25,658 nt of DNA from the NCBI GenBank assembly GCA_900772835.1, contig CAAGSA010000121.1, positions 1 through 25,658 of the forward strand. The letters are read 5' to 3'. The position numbers were made by a program, and so were the translations under genes. Of the stretch, positions 1-7,421 are shown piece by piece. The notes under the pieces were generated by a model that was not told where the DNA came from, did no database searches, and saw nothing but the letters and a program-made list of their open reading frames with translations. Numbering within the stretch: the stretch's first letter is position 1; every line of letters starts with the position of its first letter. Origin of the DNA: an uncultured Prevotella sp. Its GTDB lineage: Bacteria > Bacteroidota > Bacteroidia > Bacteroidales > Bacteroidaceae.

Positions 1-612
1 AACAGCTTCAAGCTCGGTATGGAAACCGCGGATAACCATATTCTGGAAGCGGTCGCTCTCCACCTTGAGCCAGTTTTCCACTTCGTTTGACGGTATGTTC
101 TCCACATAGCAAGTCACGTCGTTGCTTGTATAGGCATTGGTGCCGGTGGCTCCGATAGCCGACATTAGCTTGTCATACTCGTTTGGGATGAAATACTTTG
201 CTGCAATCTGCGAAACACTGTCAATCTCATGATAAGCCTGTCTGCGCTGTGCAGGGTCGGTAAGCCGGCGGTAGTGCTCGTAGCGGCGTTCGATGTCATC
301 GAGATAAGGTTTCTCCTTAGTATGGTCGGTGGTGCCGAATTTCTGTGAGCCCTTAAACATAAGGTGCTCCAGGTAGTGTGCCAATCCTGTCGTCTCTGCA
401 GGATCGTTGCGGCTACCAGTGCGTACAGCGATGTAAGTCTGGATGCGCGGTTTCTCGTTGTTCACTGAGAGGTATACCTTCAGTCCGTTGTCGAGTGTGT
501 AGATGCGTGCGTGCATGGGGTCGCCCGGCACGGTGGCATACTTGTAGTCTTTAGCCTGCGAGCCTATGGATATGGCGGCGAGGCAGAGTGTTAATAATGA
601 TTTTAGTTTCAT
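1..612 (-). CDS. M16 family zinc metalloprotease, N-terminal part (runs off the left edge)
   Basis: The first 204 codons are visible. The protein starts with a Sec signal peptide (MKLKSLLTLCLAAISIGSQA), so it should be exported to the periplasm or envelope. The inverted zinc motif HxxEH is seen as HYLEH at residues 79-83, preceded by the usual family context of a DNGL(KVYL) strand and TGLAHYLEHLMF. The third zinc ligand of pitrilysin-type enzymes normally lies further downstream and is probably beyond the window edge. M16 proteins are clamshell peptidases that degrade peptides. The gene follows the DUF4954 gene in the same direction and no TAnnTTTG promoter is visible between them, suggesting a shared transcript. 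The frame is open without a stop back to an ATG at 762-760 that overlaps the DUF4954 stop, so a 50-residue longer form is possible. I chose the ATG at 612 because it places the signal peptide at the N-terminus. Confidence 0.9.
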   Translation of the reverse strand, partial: MKLKSLLTLCLAAISIGSQAKDYKYATVPGDPMHARIYTLDNGLKVYLSVNNEKPRIQTYIAVRTGSRNDPAETTGLAHYLEHLMFKGSQKFGTTDHTKEKPYLDDIERRYEHYRRLTDPAQRRQAYHEIDSVSQIAAKYFIPNEYDKLMSAIGATGTNAYTSNDVTCYVENIPSNEVENWLKVESDRFQNMVIRGFHTELEAV

Positions 613-758
613 ATAAATTGATTTAATAGGTTTTGCAAGTTTTCCCTCTGTTGCAGCTTGTGGCGCCAGTGGTGCTGTTTCCGCTGTGCTGCTGTCGCTG
701 CTTGTGGTGTGGATGTTGGTGCTGTCGGAGTGTGTCTGTTCCGGCTGCCGCTGTGTGG

Positions 759-2591
759 TCATTGCAGCTTCTGCAGGAAGCTCTTCAGCTGTTCCTCTTC
801 CACGTCGCCCATGCTGTATTCCTTTTCGGCGTCAGCCTTTATTTTCGCCAGCCATTCTGAGTGCATGGCGCGGCATTCGGCAATGAAGTCGCGCTGGTCG
901 TCGCTGTCCATGCTGCTCCATCCGTAAATGTCGTTCGCCACCTGCATGGCGTACTGTTGCTCCTGCTGTTCACGGTTTGCCGTGGCGTGCCTGATGCTTT
1001 CGTTGAGTGCCGCCACGCTGTCGATGTCGCCGCTGACCACTTTCTCCACGATGCCGAGCACGCTGCTGTGGCTCACGATGGCTCCTGAGAGGTCGTGGTA
1101 CTTCGTTGTTGCCGGTGTTCCTCCGGCGAGCCATTGTGCTATGTACATTTTTATCGCCATGCTGTACAGCAGGATGCCCTTGTCTATGGCGTGCCGCTTG
1201 ATGAGCGAGCCGTCGGGGGTTTCGCATACTTCCGCTCTCGGCTGCTGCTGTCGCATCAGTTCGAGCATGTTCTTTCCTTCGATTATCTTTGCCACGGTGC
1301 GCGCGTTGAGCCATGTGGTGTCCACGATGCTGTGTCTTCCGTTTTCGGGTCGCACGTCTCGCCGCTGCCATTTCTGTATGTCGCGGTATGTGCCCACGGT
1401 ACACAGGTTGCGTGCCGGCACGATATACGTGTCGGTGCCGTCGCCTATAACGTATGAGAATGGCAGCATTGACGTGTCGGGGTGTGTGGCAATCTTGCCC
1501 ATGCACATCGAGAACGCTCCGATGCGTGCCGGCCACAGGATGTGTGCTCCGCTTGCCGTCTTGGCTCCGTGCTCCATTATGCCGTAGTGTATTGGTCCCA
1601 TCTTGTAGGCGTGGTTGCTGTAGTTTGTGGCTGAGCCGGCGTTGTAGAACGAGTGCATGCCTCCGATGAGGAGTGTTGACTTGTGGTGGCTCACGGTGAA
1701 CGGACCGCAGAACGCGGCGCAGGCTTCGCCGTTTGCCATGAACGAGTTGGCGAAGAACAGGCTGTCGGATGCTGAGAATCCGTCGGTCAGCGTGGAGCAT
1801 TCTCCCACGAAGCAGTTTCTTGCGATGGCGTTGTTGCTCACTGTTGAGCCGCTCGTGATGATGCATCCGTCGATTATGACCCCGGTTCCGATGAACACCC
1901 CGTTGTCTGTCTCTCCGTTCAGTGTGCATTCGCAGATGCGCTGTGCGCCTCGTATTTCCGAGCCGCTGCCTATCCATGAGTTCGTTATCTCCTGTGTGTT
2001 CTGTATGCGGCAGCTTGATTCTATCAGGGTGCGTTTCGGCACGGTGCGTGCCACTTCCTCCATCACGATTCTTCTCATTGCCTCCTTTGCCTGCCGCCGT
2101 ATGGCTATGGTCGTTTCGGCGTCGTCGGTATGTTCTCCCAGGCATGGCGGCAGTGCTGTCAGTGCGGCGAGCTGCGATGTCAGTCCGCTGAAGAGCACCA
2201 CGTTTCCGTCACCGGCTTCGTTCAGCACGCTGATGGTGTTTCCCTGTCCGAAGGTCGTTCCCTCTGATGTCTGTATCGTTGCCACGTTGGATATTATGCA
2301 GTTGTCGAGAATGTCGGCGTTGTATATGTACCCGTTGATGTGCTCTATGAGGCAGTTGTCGCCGATGGTTGAGTTTATGATTCGTGCGTGTCGTATTCCG
2401 GCAGGCAGCATTATGCCCTGGTCGGTGACGACTGTGCCCGATGTGGAGCCTACGGTGCATGTACCGATGAATGCCACATCGTGCAGGTTGTCGGCATTGA
2501 AGCCTTCGCCCACGCTTATCTGCTTCCAGTCGGAGGCGGTGCAGCGGTGCAGCTCGAGGGCTGATATTTCTTGTGGTGATAAGTGGCGCAT
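759..2591 (-). CDS. DUF4954 family protein with left-handed beta-helix repeats
   Basis: This 610-residue protein matches my recollection of the DUF4954 family, which is widespread in Bacteroidetes and has no established function. About residues 35-290 consist of short, loosely repeated strands of hexapeptide type, such as IINSTIGDNCLIEHINGYI and GTGVIIDGCIITSGSTVSNN. These are typical of left-handed parallel beta-helices found in acyl- and nucleotidyltransferases. The C-terminal third is helical and charged. There is no signal peptide, so it is predicted cytoplasmic. It lies 103 bp downstream of hflX on the same strand, and its stop overlaps by 4 nt (ATGA) an ATG that is in frame with the downstream M16 protease. 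By fold it may bind a nucleotide-sugar or acyl substrate, but that is inference only. Confidence 0.85.
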   Translation of the reverse strand: MRHLSPQEISALELHRCTASDWKQISVGEGFNADNLHDVAFIGTCTVGSTSGTVVTDQGIMLPAGIRHARIINSTIGDNCLIEHINGYIYNADILDNCIISNVATIQTSEGTTFGQGNTISVLNEAGDGNVVLFSGLTSQLAALTALPPCLGEHTDDAETTIAIRRQAKEAMRRIVMEEVARTVPKRTLIESSCRIQNTQEITNSWIGSGSEIRGAQRICECTLNGETDNGVFIGTGVIIDGCIITSGSTVSNNAIARNCFVGECSTLTDGFSASDSLFFANSFMANGEACAAFCGPFTVSHHKSTLLIGGMHSFYNAGSATNYSNHAYKMGPIHYGIMEHGAKTASGAHILWPARIGAFSMCMGKIATHPDTSMLPFSYVIGDGTDTYIVPARNLCTVGTYRDIQKWQRRDVRPENGRHSIVDTTWLNARTVAKIIEGKNMLELMRQQQPRAEVCETPDGSLIKRHAIDKGILLYSMAIKMYIAQWLAGGTPATTKYHDLSGAIVSHSSVLGIVEKVVSGDIDSVAALNESIRHATANREQQEQQYAMQVANDIYGWSSMDSDDQRDFIAECRAMHSEWLAKIKADAEKEYSMGDVEEEQLKSFLQKLQ

Positions 2592-2694
2592 AATCTTTTT
2601 GTTTTCGTTTATTTTATGGGGTGCTGTGGTGTTGCCGGGAGGGGGTGTCGTGTCCGGCTGTGTGTGGCGTTGTGGTGTGCGTATGGAGTCCCGT

Positions 2695-3960
2695 TCATTG
2701 CGGTTCCTCGTCCTCCTCGTAGTTTTGGTAGAGGAAGTCGTTGTACGGGTATTTCTGCACGTGCAGCTCTCTCACTCTCTTGTATATCACGTCGCGCATC
2801 TCCTGTATGTTCATCTTTTCCTTGGCGGATATGAACAGGCAGTCGTCGCCCATCTTCGCCATCCACGTGCGCTTGAGTTCTTCGAGCGTGATGTTCTCTT
2901 TCGTCTTCGGCGTGAGGTCGTCGGGTTCCTTTTCCACCCACGAGTATGCGTCGATCTTGTTGAATATTATCATCGAGGGCTTTTCGGCGCATCCCAGGTC
3001 GGCGAGCGTCTTGTCCACCACTCGTATCTGCTCCTCGAAGTCGGGGTGGCTGATGTCCACCACGTGCAGCAGCAGGTCAGCTTCGCGCACTTCGTCGAGT
3101 GTGCTCTTGAACGAATCCACGAGGTCTGTGGGCAGTTTACGTATGAATCCCACCGTGTCGGCGAGCAGGAACGGCAGGTTCTCCACCACCACCTTGCGCA
3201 CCGTGGTGTCGAGTGTGGCGAAGAGTTTGTTTTCGGCGAACACTTCGCTTTTCGACAGCAGGTTCATGAGCGTTGATTTCCCCACGTTGGTGTATCCCAC
3301 GAGCGCCACGCGTATCAGTCTGCCGCGGTTTTTGCGCTGTGTGGTCTTCTGCTTGTCGATTTCGGCGAGCCTCTGCTTGAGCAGCGACATGCGCTGCAGT
3401 ATTATCCGTCGGTCCATCTCGAGCTGCGTCTCTCCCGGTCCGCGCAGTCCCACGCTTCCCTTTCCGCCTCCCGATCCGGAGCCTCCTCCCTGTCGTTCCA
3501 GGTGTGTCCAGAGTCGCTGCAGCCTTGGCAGCATGTAGCGGTATTGCGCCAGCTCCACCTGTGTCTTGGCGTTTGCCGTCTGCGCGCGCATGGCGAAGAT
3601 GTCGAGTATGAGCGATGTGCGGTCGAGAATCTTCACCTTCAGCTCGTTTTCTATGTTCCTTATCTGTTTTGCCGACAGCTCGTCGTCGAATATCACCATT
3701 CCTATTTCGCGTTCGGCGTCCTCTTCGTCGAGGATGAATTGCTTTATTTCTTCGAGTTTTCCCTTGCCCACGTATGTGGTCTGGTTCGGGCCGTTCACTC
3801 TCTGCGTGAATCTCTTCACGGTGACGGCGCCTGCCGTGTCGGCAAGAAACTCCAGTTCGTCGAGATATTCCTTGGTCTTTGCTTCGTCCTGCTCCTTGGT
3901 GATGAGGCCCACCAGCACGGCAGTTTCCGCCTTGACTTCTGATATTACAAATTCTTTCAT
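2695..3960 (-). CDS. hflX: GTPase HflX, ribosome-splitting factor
   Basis: HflX is a ribosome-associated GTPase that binds 50S subunits and rescues or splits stalled 70S ribosomes, especially under stress. The 421-residue protein has the HflX N-terminal domain (about residues 1-155, including TYVGKGKLEEI), a glycine-rich linker (158-168), a helical segment with LRGPGETQLEMDRR, and a complete G domain. The G domain motifs are G1 GYTNVGKST (222-230), FATLD (247-251), G3 DTVG (268-271), G4 NKID (334-337) and G5 SAK (378-380). A TTG directly precedes the ATG. I use the ATG at 3960 because a good promoter lies only about 20 nt upstream. The C-terminus is acidic (EEDEEP). It heads the leftward cluster hflX, DUF4954, M16. 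Confidence 0.96.
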   Translation of the reverse strand: MKEFVISEVKAETAVLVGLITKEQDEAKTKEYLDELEFLADTAGAVTVKRFTQRVNGPNQTTYVGKGKLEEIKQFILDEEDAEREIGMVIFDDELSAKQIRNIENELKVKILDRTSLILDIFAMRAQTANAKTQVELAQYRYMLPRLQRLWTHLERQGGGSGSGGGKGSVGLRGPGETQLEMDRRIILQRMSLLKQRLAEIDKQKTTQRKNRGRLIRVALVGYTNVGKSTLMNLLSKSEVFAENKLFATLDTTVRKVVVENLPFLLADTVGFIRKLPTDLVDSFKSTLDEVREADLLLHVVDISHPDFEEQIRVVDKTLADLGCAEKPSMIIFNKIDAYSWVEKEPDDLTPKTKENITLEELKRTWMAKMGDDCLFISAKEKMNIQEMRDVIYKRVRELHVQKYPYNDFLYQNYEEDEEPQ

Positions 3961-3988
3961 CAAATTATTTTCTGTATGATAATCCCTG

Positions 3989-4019
3989 CAAAGATACAGA
4001 AAGAATGAAGACGAACAAA
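3989..4019 (-). promoter_or_regulatory. Bacteroidetes-type promoter of hflX
   Basis: Read on the minus strand, TTTG (4019-4016) is followed after 19 bp by TATCTTTG (3996-3989). This matches the Bacteroidetes -33/-7 consensus TTTG-N19-21-TAnnTTTG. The predicted transcription start is about 20 nt ahead of the hflX ATG at 3960. Confidence 0.7.
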
Positions 4020-4075
4020 ATATGCAGACCTATTTTTTATACGCGCGTGCGAGGAAAAAAACGGTGCTCCGGAAA

Positions 4076-4108
4076 ACTGTAAGCAAAAGCGTGTGTTTTT
4101 CTTACAGT
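4076..4108. repeat. Intergenic hairpin between hflX and the rRNA methyltransferase gene
   Basis: The arms 4076-4088 (ACTGTAAGCAAAA) and 4096-4108 (TTTTTCTTACAGT) pair over 13 positions with one mismatch and enclose a 7-nt loop. The hairpin sits between the divergent promoters, so it is not an obvious end-of-gene terminator. It could be an operator-like dyad, a boundary structure of the nearby repeat array, or a terminator for antisense transcription. Confidence 0.5.
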
Positions 4109-4173
4109 CGAACGGTTGTTGTGCCGTTTCCGGTGGATGCTGTAAGTAAAGGCGGTCTGTTTGGTTACGAATC

Positions 4174-4305
4174 ATAAGTGCCCCGTTTTGCAGCCGTAAA
4201 TGCCCCGTTTAGCAATCGTAAATGCCCCGTTTAGCAGCCGTAAGTACCCCGTTTAGCAACCGTAAGTGCCCCACTTTGTCCCGTCTTAGTGCCCTGCTTG
4301 CGCAA
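4174..4305 (+). repeat. Tandem array of a 22-bp unit, core AATGCCCCGTTTAG (array 1)
   Basis: Six successive 22-bp units start at 4174, 4196, 4218, 4240, 4262 and 4284. The first five are clear and the sixth is degenerate. The conserved part reads TAARTGCCCCGTTTAGCA, and the two central units contain AATGCCCCGTTTAG exactly. The unit is itself a near-dyad (TAAAYG-CCC-CGTTTA). There are no spacers, so it is not a CRISPR. It ends about 40 bp upstream of the -7 element of the rRNA methyltransferase gene. Confidence 0.85.
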
Positions 4306-4344
4306 TTCTTCCGCCGTTTTCACATACGGTTGGAAATAAAATGC

Positions 4345-4352
4345 TACCTTTG
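4345..4352 (+). promoter_or_regulatory. Probable -7 promoter element of the rRNA methyltransferase-thyA pair
   Basis: TACCTTTG matches the Bacteroidetes -7 consensus TAnnTTTG and lies 38 bp upstream of the ATG at 4391. A -33 element at ideal spacing is not clear (TTTT ends at 4320, TTGG begins at 4330), so only the -7 box is called. Confidence 0.55.
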
Positions 4353-4390
4353 CACTACAGATTTCAGCACGGAAAAAAGAATAGAAAGCA

Positions 4391-5737
4391 ATGACACTAC
4401 CAGAAGAATTCGTGACATACACGCGACGGCTGTTCGGCGAAGAGCTGTGGCGGAAATTCGAGAAGGGTATGCAGGAAGAACCCCCAGTGAGCCTGAGGCT
4501 GAACCCCTTCAAGTTCGACGCCGCGCGGATGGAATTGCCCGGCGAGGGCGACGGCGGCGTGGAGTGGTGCCCCGAGGGGCTTTATCTGAAGGAGCGCCCG
4601 CAGTTCACGCTCGACCCGCTGCTGCATGCCGGCGCCTACTATGTGCAGGAGGCAGCCTCGATGTACGTTTCCCACGTTCTGCGCAGCCATGCCTGTGGCG
4701 GAGAGCCGCTGATGGTGCTCGACCTTTGTGCCGCGCCCGGCGGCAAGACCACGGCGGTGCGCAGCGTGCTGCCCGAGGGGAGTCTGCTGATGGCGAACGA
4801 GCCAGTGCGCCAGCGCGCCAACATACTGATGGAGAATGTGCAGAAGTTCGGCCACCCCGACGTGATGGTGACGAACAGCTACGCGCAGGACTACAGGCGC
4901 AGCGGACTGCAGTTCGACGTTGTCATAGCCGACGTGCCCTGCTCCGGCGAGGGAATGTTCCGCAAGGACAAGGGGGCAGTGGAGGAATGGTCGGTGCAGA
5001 ACGTGCAGAAGTGCGCCCGTTTGCAACGCGAAATAATAGCCGACATCATGCCGTGTCTGCGCCCCGGAGGACTGCTCGTGTATTCCACCTGCACCTTTAA
5101 CGCCCACGAGGACGAGGAGAACACCGCCCATATAGCCGGCGAATACGGCATGCAGCTGCTCGAGGAGCGGCATTTCGTGCCCGGCGCCACACGCACCGAG
5201 GGTCTCTACATAGCCGCCCTGCGCAATCCCGGCGACGCACCCGGCATAATGCTCTCCGCCGGAAGGAAAAAGGAAAAGAAGCCGAAGAAAGGCAACGGCG
5301 CTCGGCAGCCGGCGGTGCAGGGGGCGAAAGTCATGGGCCAATGGATAGCGGCAGCCGGCGAATACGACATTACGATGCTCGGCGGACGCGCGGTGGCGGT
5401 GAAGAAAGCCTGGCGCGCGCAATACGACACCGCCCTGGAGAAGCTCCGGCTGATGCACGCCGGAGTGGAGCTGGGCGAACCCAAAGGCAAGGACATCGTG
5501 CCTGCGGCAGGCCTCGCCCTGAGCCTGGCGTTCAACGGCGGCGCCTTCCCCACGGCAGAAGTGGACACCGCCACCGCCCTGGCATACCTGCGTCGCGAGC
5601 CGATACAGCTTGCCGAAGGCACGGAGCGGGGCTACGTGGCAGTGGCATACCGTGGGCTCACGCTGGGATTCGTGAAGAATCTGGGCAACAGAACAAACAA
5701 CCTGTATCCGCAGGAATGGAGGATAAGAAAACAATGA
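4391..5737 (+). CDS. rsmF: RsmF/NOL1-NOP2-Sun family rRNA cytosine-C5 methyltransferase
   Basis: Enzymes of this family use SAM to methylate C5 of a cytosine in rRNA; E. coli RsmF modifies C1407 of 16S rRNA. The 448-residue protein shows YVQEAAS (84-90), SAM motif I DLCAAPGGKT (111-120), motif IV DVPCSGEG (181-188, with the product-releasing Cys184) and motif VI STCTF (232-236, with the probable nucleophile Cys234). A Lys-rich linker near residues 293-301 leads to a C-terminal region (about 310-448) that resembles the RsmF RNA-binding/PUA-like tail and ends NNLYPQEWRI. The stop codon overlaps the thyA start (ATGA), so the two genes are probably translationally coupled. The RsmF assignment over other Sun-family members rests on this tail; the exact target base cannot be read from the sequence. 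Confidence 0.9.
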   Translation: MTLPEEFVTYTRRLFGEELWRKFEKGMQEEPPVSLRLNPFKFDAARMELPGEGDGGVEWCPEGLYLKERPQFTLDPLLHAGAYYVQEAASMYVSHVLRSHACGGEPLMVLDLCAAPGGKTTAVRSVLPEGSLLMANEPVRQRANILMENVQKFGHPDVMVTNSYAQDYRRSGLQFDVVIADVPCSGEGMFRKDKGAVEEWSVQNVQKCARLQREIIADIMPCLRPGGLLVYSTCTFNAHEDEENTAHIAGEYGMQLLEERHFVPGATRTEGLYIAALRNPGDAPGIMLSAGRKKEKKPKKGNGARQPAVQGAKVMGQWIAAAGEYDITMLGGRAVAVKKAWRAQYDTALEKLRLMHAGVELGEPKGKDIVPAAGLALSLAFNGGAFPTAEVDTATALAYLRREPIQLAEGTERGYVAVAYRGLTLGFVKNLGNRTNNLYPQEWRIRKQ

Positions 5738-6528
5738 AGCAATATTTAGACCTACTGGAACGCATCATCACCGAGGGCACGAAGAAGCACGACCGTACCG
5801 GCACAGGCACCGTCAGCATCTTCGGACACCAGATGCGCTTCGACATGAGCCAGGGATTCCCCCTGCTCACCACGAAGAAACTGCACCTCAAGTCGATAAT
5901 CTACGAGCTGCTGTGGTTTCTGCAGGGCGACACCAACGTGCGCTATCTGCAGGAACACGGCGTGAGGATATGGAACGAATGGGCGGATGCCGACGGCGAG
6001 CTCGGCCCCGTCTACGGCCACCAGTGGCGCTCCTGGCCCACGCCCGACGGCAGGCACGTGGACCAGATACAGGCCGTGGTGGACCAGATACGCCACACGC
6101 CCGACTCCCGGCGCATGATAGTGAGCGCGTGGAACGTGGCAGACATCGAACAAATGCACCTGCCGCCATGCCACTGCCTGTTCCAGTTCTACGTGGCAGA
6201 AGGCAAACTCTCGCTGCAGCTCTACCAGCGCAGCGCCGACACCTTCCTCGGAGTGCCGTTCAACATCGCGTCCTACGCCCTGCTGCTGCAGATGATGGCA
6301 CAGGTGACAGGTCTCCAGACCGGCGAATTCATCCACACCACGGGCGACACACACATCTATCTGAACCATCTGGAGCAGGTGCGCCTGCAGCTCACGCGCA
6401 CGCCGCGACCACTGCCGCGGATGGTGCTGAACCCCGACGTGAAGAGCATCTTCGATTTCAGGTATGAGGACTTCCGGCTCGAAGGCTACGACCCCTGGCC
6501 GCACATCCCGGGAACAGTGAGCGTTTAG
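5734..6528 (+). CDS. thyA: Thymidylate synthase
   Basis: ThyA converts dUMP to dTMP with methylene-tetrahydrofolate, releasing dihydrofolate. The protein is 264 residues, the same length as E. coli ThyA. The catalytic cysteine lies in LPPCHC (Cys146), and the dUMP-binding block RSADTFLGVPFNI (166-178) is intact. The C-terminal block around YDPWPHIPG is also conserved. The start ATG overlaps the stop of the preceding methyltransferase by 4 nt. Downstream, folA encodes the enzyme that recycles the dihydrofolate. A separate terminator and a separate promoter lie between thyA and folA, so they are neighbours in function but probably not a single transcript. Confidence 0.98.
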   Translation: MKQYLDLLERIITEGTKKHDRTGTGTVSIFGHQMRFDMSQGFPLLTTKKLHLKSIIYELLWFLQGDTNVRYLQEHGVRIWNEWADADGELGPVYGHQWRSWPTPDGRHVDQIQAVVDQIRHTPDSRRMIVSAWNVADIEQMHLPPCHCLFQFYVAEGKLSLQLYQRSADTFLGVPFNIASYALLLQMMAQVTGLQTGEFIHTTGDTHIYLNHLEQVRLQLTRTPRPLPRMVLNPDVKSIFDFRYEDFRLEGYDPWPHIPGTVSV

Positions 6529-6601
6529 AAAGGCAATTTGCCGCGAAAAAAGGATAAAAGAAAGATATTTAACTATAAATGTTGCTTTTTTATGCGAAAT
6601 C

Positions 6602-6633
6602 TTTGCTTTATATTTTGAAAATGTTTATATTTG
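6602..6633 (+). promoter_or_regulatory. Promoter inside the thyA-folA gap, candidate sRNA promoter
   Basis: TTTG (6602-6605), 20 bp, TATATTTG (6626-6633) is a full match to the Bacteroidetes consensus. It is about 265 bp upstream of the folA ATG and is followed by a strong terminator at 6774, before the closer folA promoter. It therefore appears to drive a short separate transcript. Confidence 0.6.
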
Positions 6634-6639
6634 TGGCGC

Positions 6640-6828
6640 ATAACTTTTTCAATTCGCCAGTTCGTATATAAAAAGATGTGAAAACGCGTCCTTCCCCAAT
6701 GCGTCGTCGGTTCCGGCAGGGCAGGGGACAAGGGCATGGACAAGGCAAAAATACAGTTTTTCTCATAAATGAAGAAATCTCCAATACCCAGGGCAATTGT
6801 CCTGCAGATTGGAGATTTCATTTTTTTC
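6640..6828 (+). ncRNA. Candidate intergenic small RNA (about 190 nt)
   Basis: The region lies between a consensus promoter (6602-6633) and an intrinsic terminator (6774-6827). It has no convincing ORF: the only open frame begins at a GTG at 6678, encodes an Arg/Gly/Gln-rich low-complexity stretch and runs through the terminator into folA. The middle carries a purine-rich stretch with GACAAGGG and GACAAGGC repeats. Alternatively it is just the long 3' untranslated region of thyA, or an attenuated leader of folA. I recognise no known RNA family. Confidence 0.4.
6774..6827 (+). terminator. Intrinsic terminator between thyA and folA
   Basis: A perfect 12-bp stem, GAAATCTCCAAT (6774-6785) with ATTGGAGATTTC (6808-6819), encloses a loop that itself contains CAGG/CCTG arms. 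It is followed by a run of seven T (6821-6827). The orientation fits rightward transcripts only: the candidate sRNA and/or the thyA message. Confidence 0.85.
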
Positions 6829-6840
6829 TTGGCTTGCCGC

Positions 6841-6871
6841 TTGCCTCTTATCCATTAAACCATTACCTTTG
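6841..6871 (+). promoter_or_regulatory. Promoter of folA
   Basis: TTG (6841-6843), 20 bp, TACCTTTG (6864-6871). The folA ATG at 6891 lies about 20 bp downstream of the -7 box, giving a very short leader. This fixes the folA start and rules out the longer in-frame ORF that begins at 6678. Confidence 0.7.
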
Positions 6872-6890
6872 CAGAAAAAACAAAGCAGGC

Positions 6891-7373
6891 ATGAGGATAA
6901 ACATAATAGCTGCCGTGGCGGAGAACCGTGCCATAGGCAAGGAAAACAAACTCGTATACTGGTTGCCGAACGACCTGAAACGCTTCAAGGCACTCACCAC
7001 AGGCCACACCATACTGATGGGGCGCAAGACCTTCGACTCCCTTCCCAAGGGCGCACTGCCCGACAGAAGGAACGTGGTGGTGAGCCGCACGCTGAAGCAG
7101 CTGCCCGGATGCGACGTGTATGCCTCGCTCGAAGAGGCACTCAAGGGATGTGCCGGCGATGGCGACGTGTTCGTAATCGGCGGCGCAAGCATCTACCGGC
7201 AGGCGATGCCCATTGCCGACCGGCTCTTCCTGACCGAGATAAAGGACACGCCAGAAGGCGCCGACGCCTTCTTCCCCGAGTTCGGGGGATGGGTGGAAGC
7301 GCAGCGTGAAGACCACACCGCCGACGAGAAGCACAGCCATGAATACTCGTTCGTGGATTACGTAAGGAAGTGA
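6891..7373 (+). CDS. folA: Dihydrofolate reductase
   Basis: FolA reduces dihydrofolate to tetrahydrofolate with NADPH, supplying one-carbon carriers and regenerating the folate oxidised by ThyA. The protein is 160 residues, close to the usual length. It has the N-terminal strand INIIAAVAENRAIGKENK, the catalytic acid in LPNDLKRF (Asp28), the GRKTFDSL helix (44-51), the cofactor-binding GGASIY (97-102) and the LTEI strand (114-117). The start at 6891 is set by the promoter just upstream. The next gene, a secreted subtilase, follows after 48 bp with no visible promoter and may be co-transcribed. Confidence 0.97.
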   Translation: MRINIIAAVAENRAIGKENKLVYWLPNDLKRFKALTTGHTILMGRKTFDSLPKGALPDRRNVVVSRTLKQLPGCDVYASLEEALKGCAGDGDVFVIGGASIYRQAMPIADRLFLTEIKDTPEGADAFFPEFGGWVEAQREDHTADEKHSHEYSFVDYVRK

Positions 7374-7421
7374 AAAAGGCGAAAGCCGGATACATACAGC
7401 TCTCCAAACCTACATACCCAG

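Noticed and set aside
970..2145. 391-codon minus-strand ORF in an alternative frame
   Set aside because: It overlaps the DUF4954 gene on the same strand in another frame and consists mostly of Arg, His and Gln, typical of frame-shifted GC-rich coding DNA.
1657..3276. 539-codon plus-strand ORF
   Set aside because: It runs antisense across two well-supported genes (DUF4954 and hflX) and their spacer, has Cys/Ser/Arg/Val-rich composition without motifs, and reflects GC-rich codon bias.
4174..4305. CRISPR array
   Set aside because: The repeats are directly contiguous with no unique spacers, and no cas gene is present.
4397..5734. 445-codon minus-strand ORF
   Set aside because: It is the exact antisense shadow of the rRNA methyltransferase gene, rich in His, Gly, Ala and Gln, with no recognisable domain.
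6678..6890. N-terminal extension of folA
   Set aside because: It translates through an intrinsic terminator and the folA promoter, has low-complexity composition, and dihydrofolate reductases start at the MRINIIAAVAEN position.
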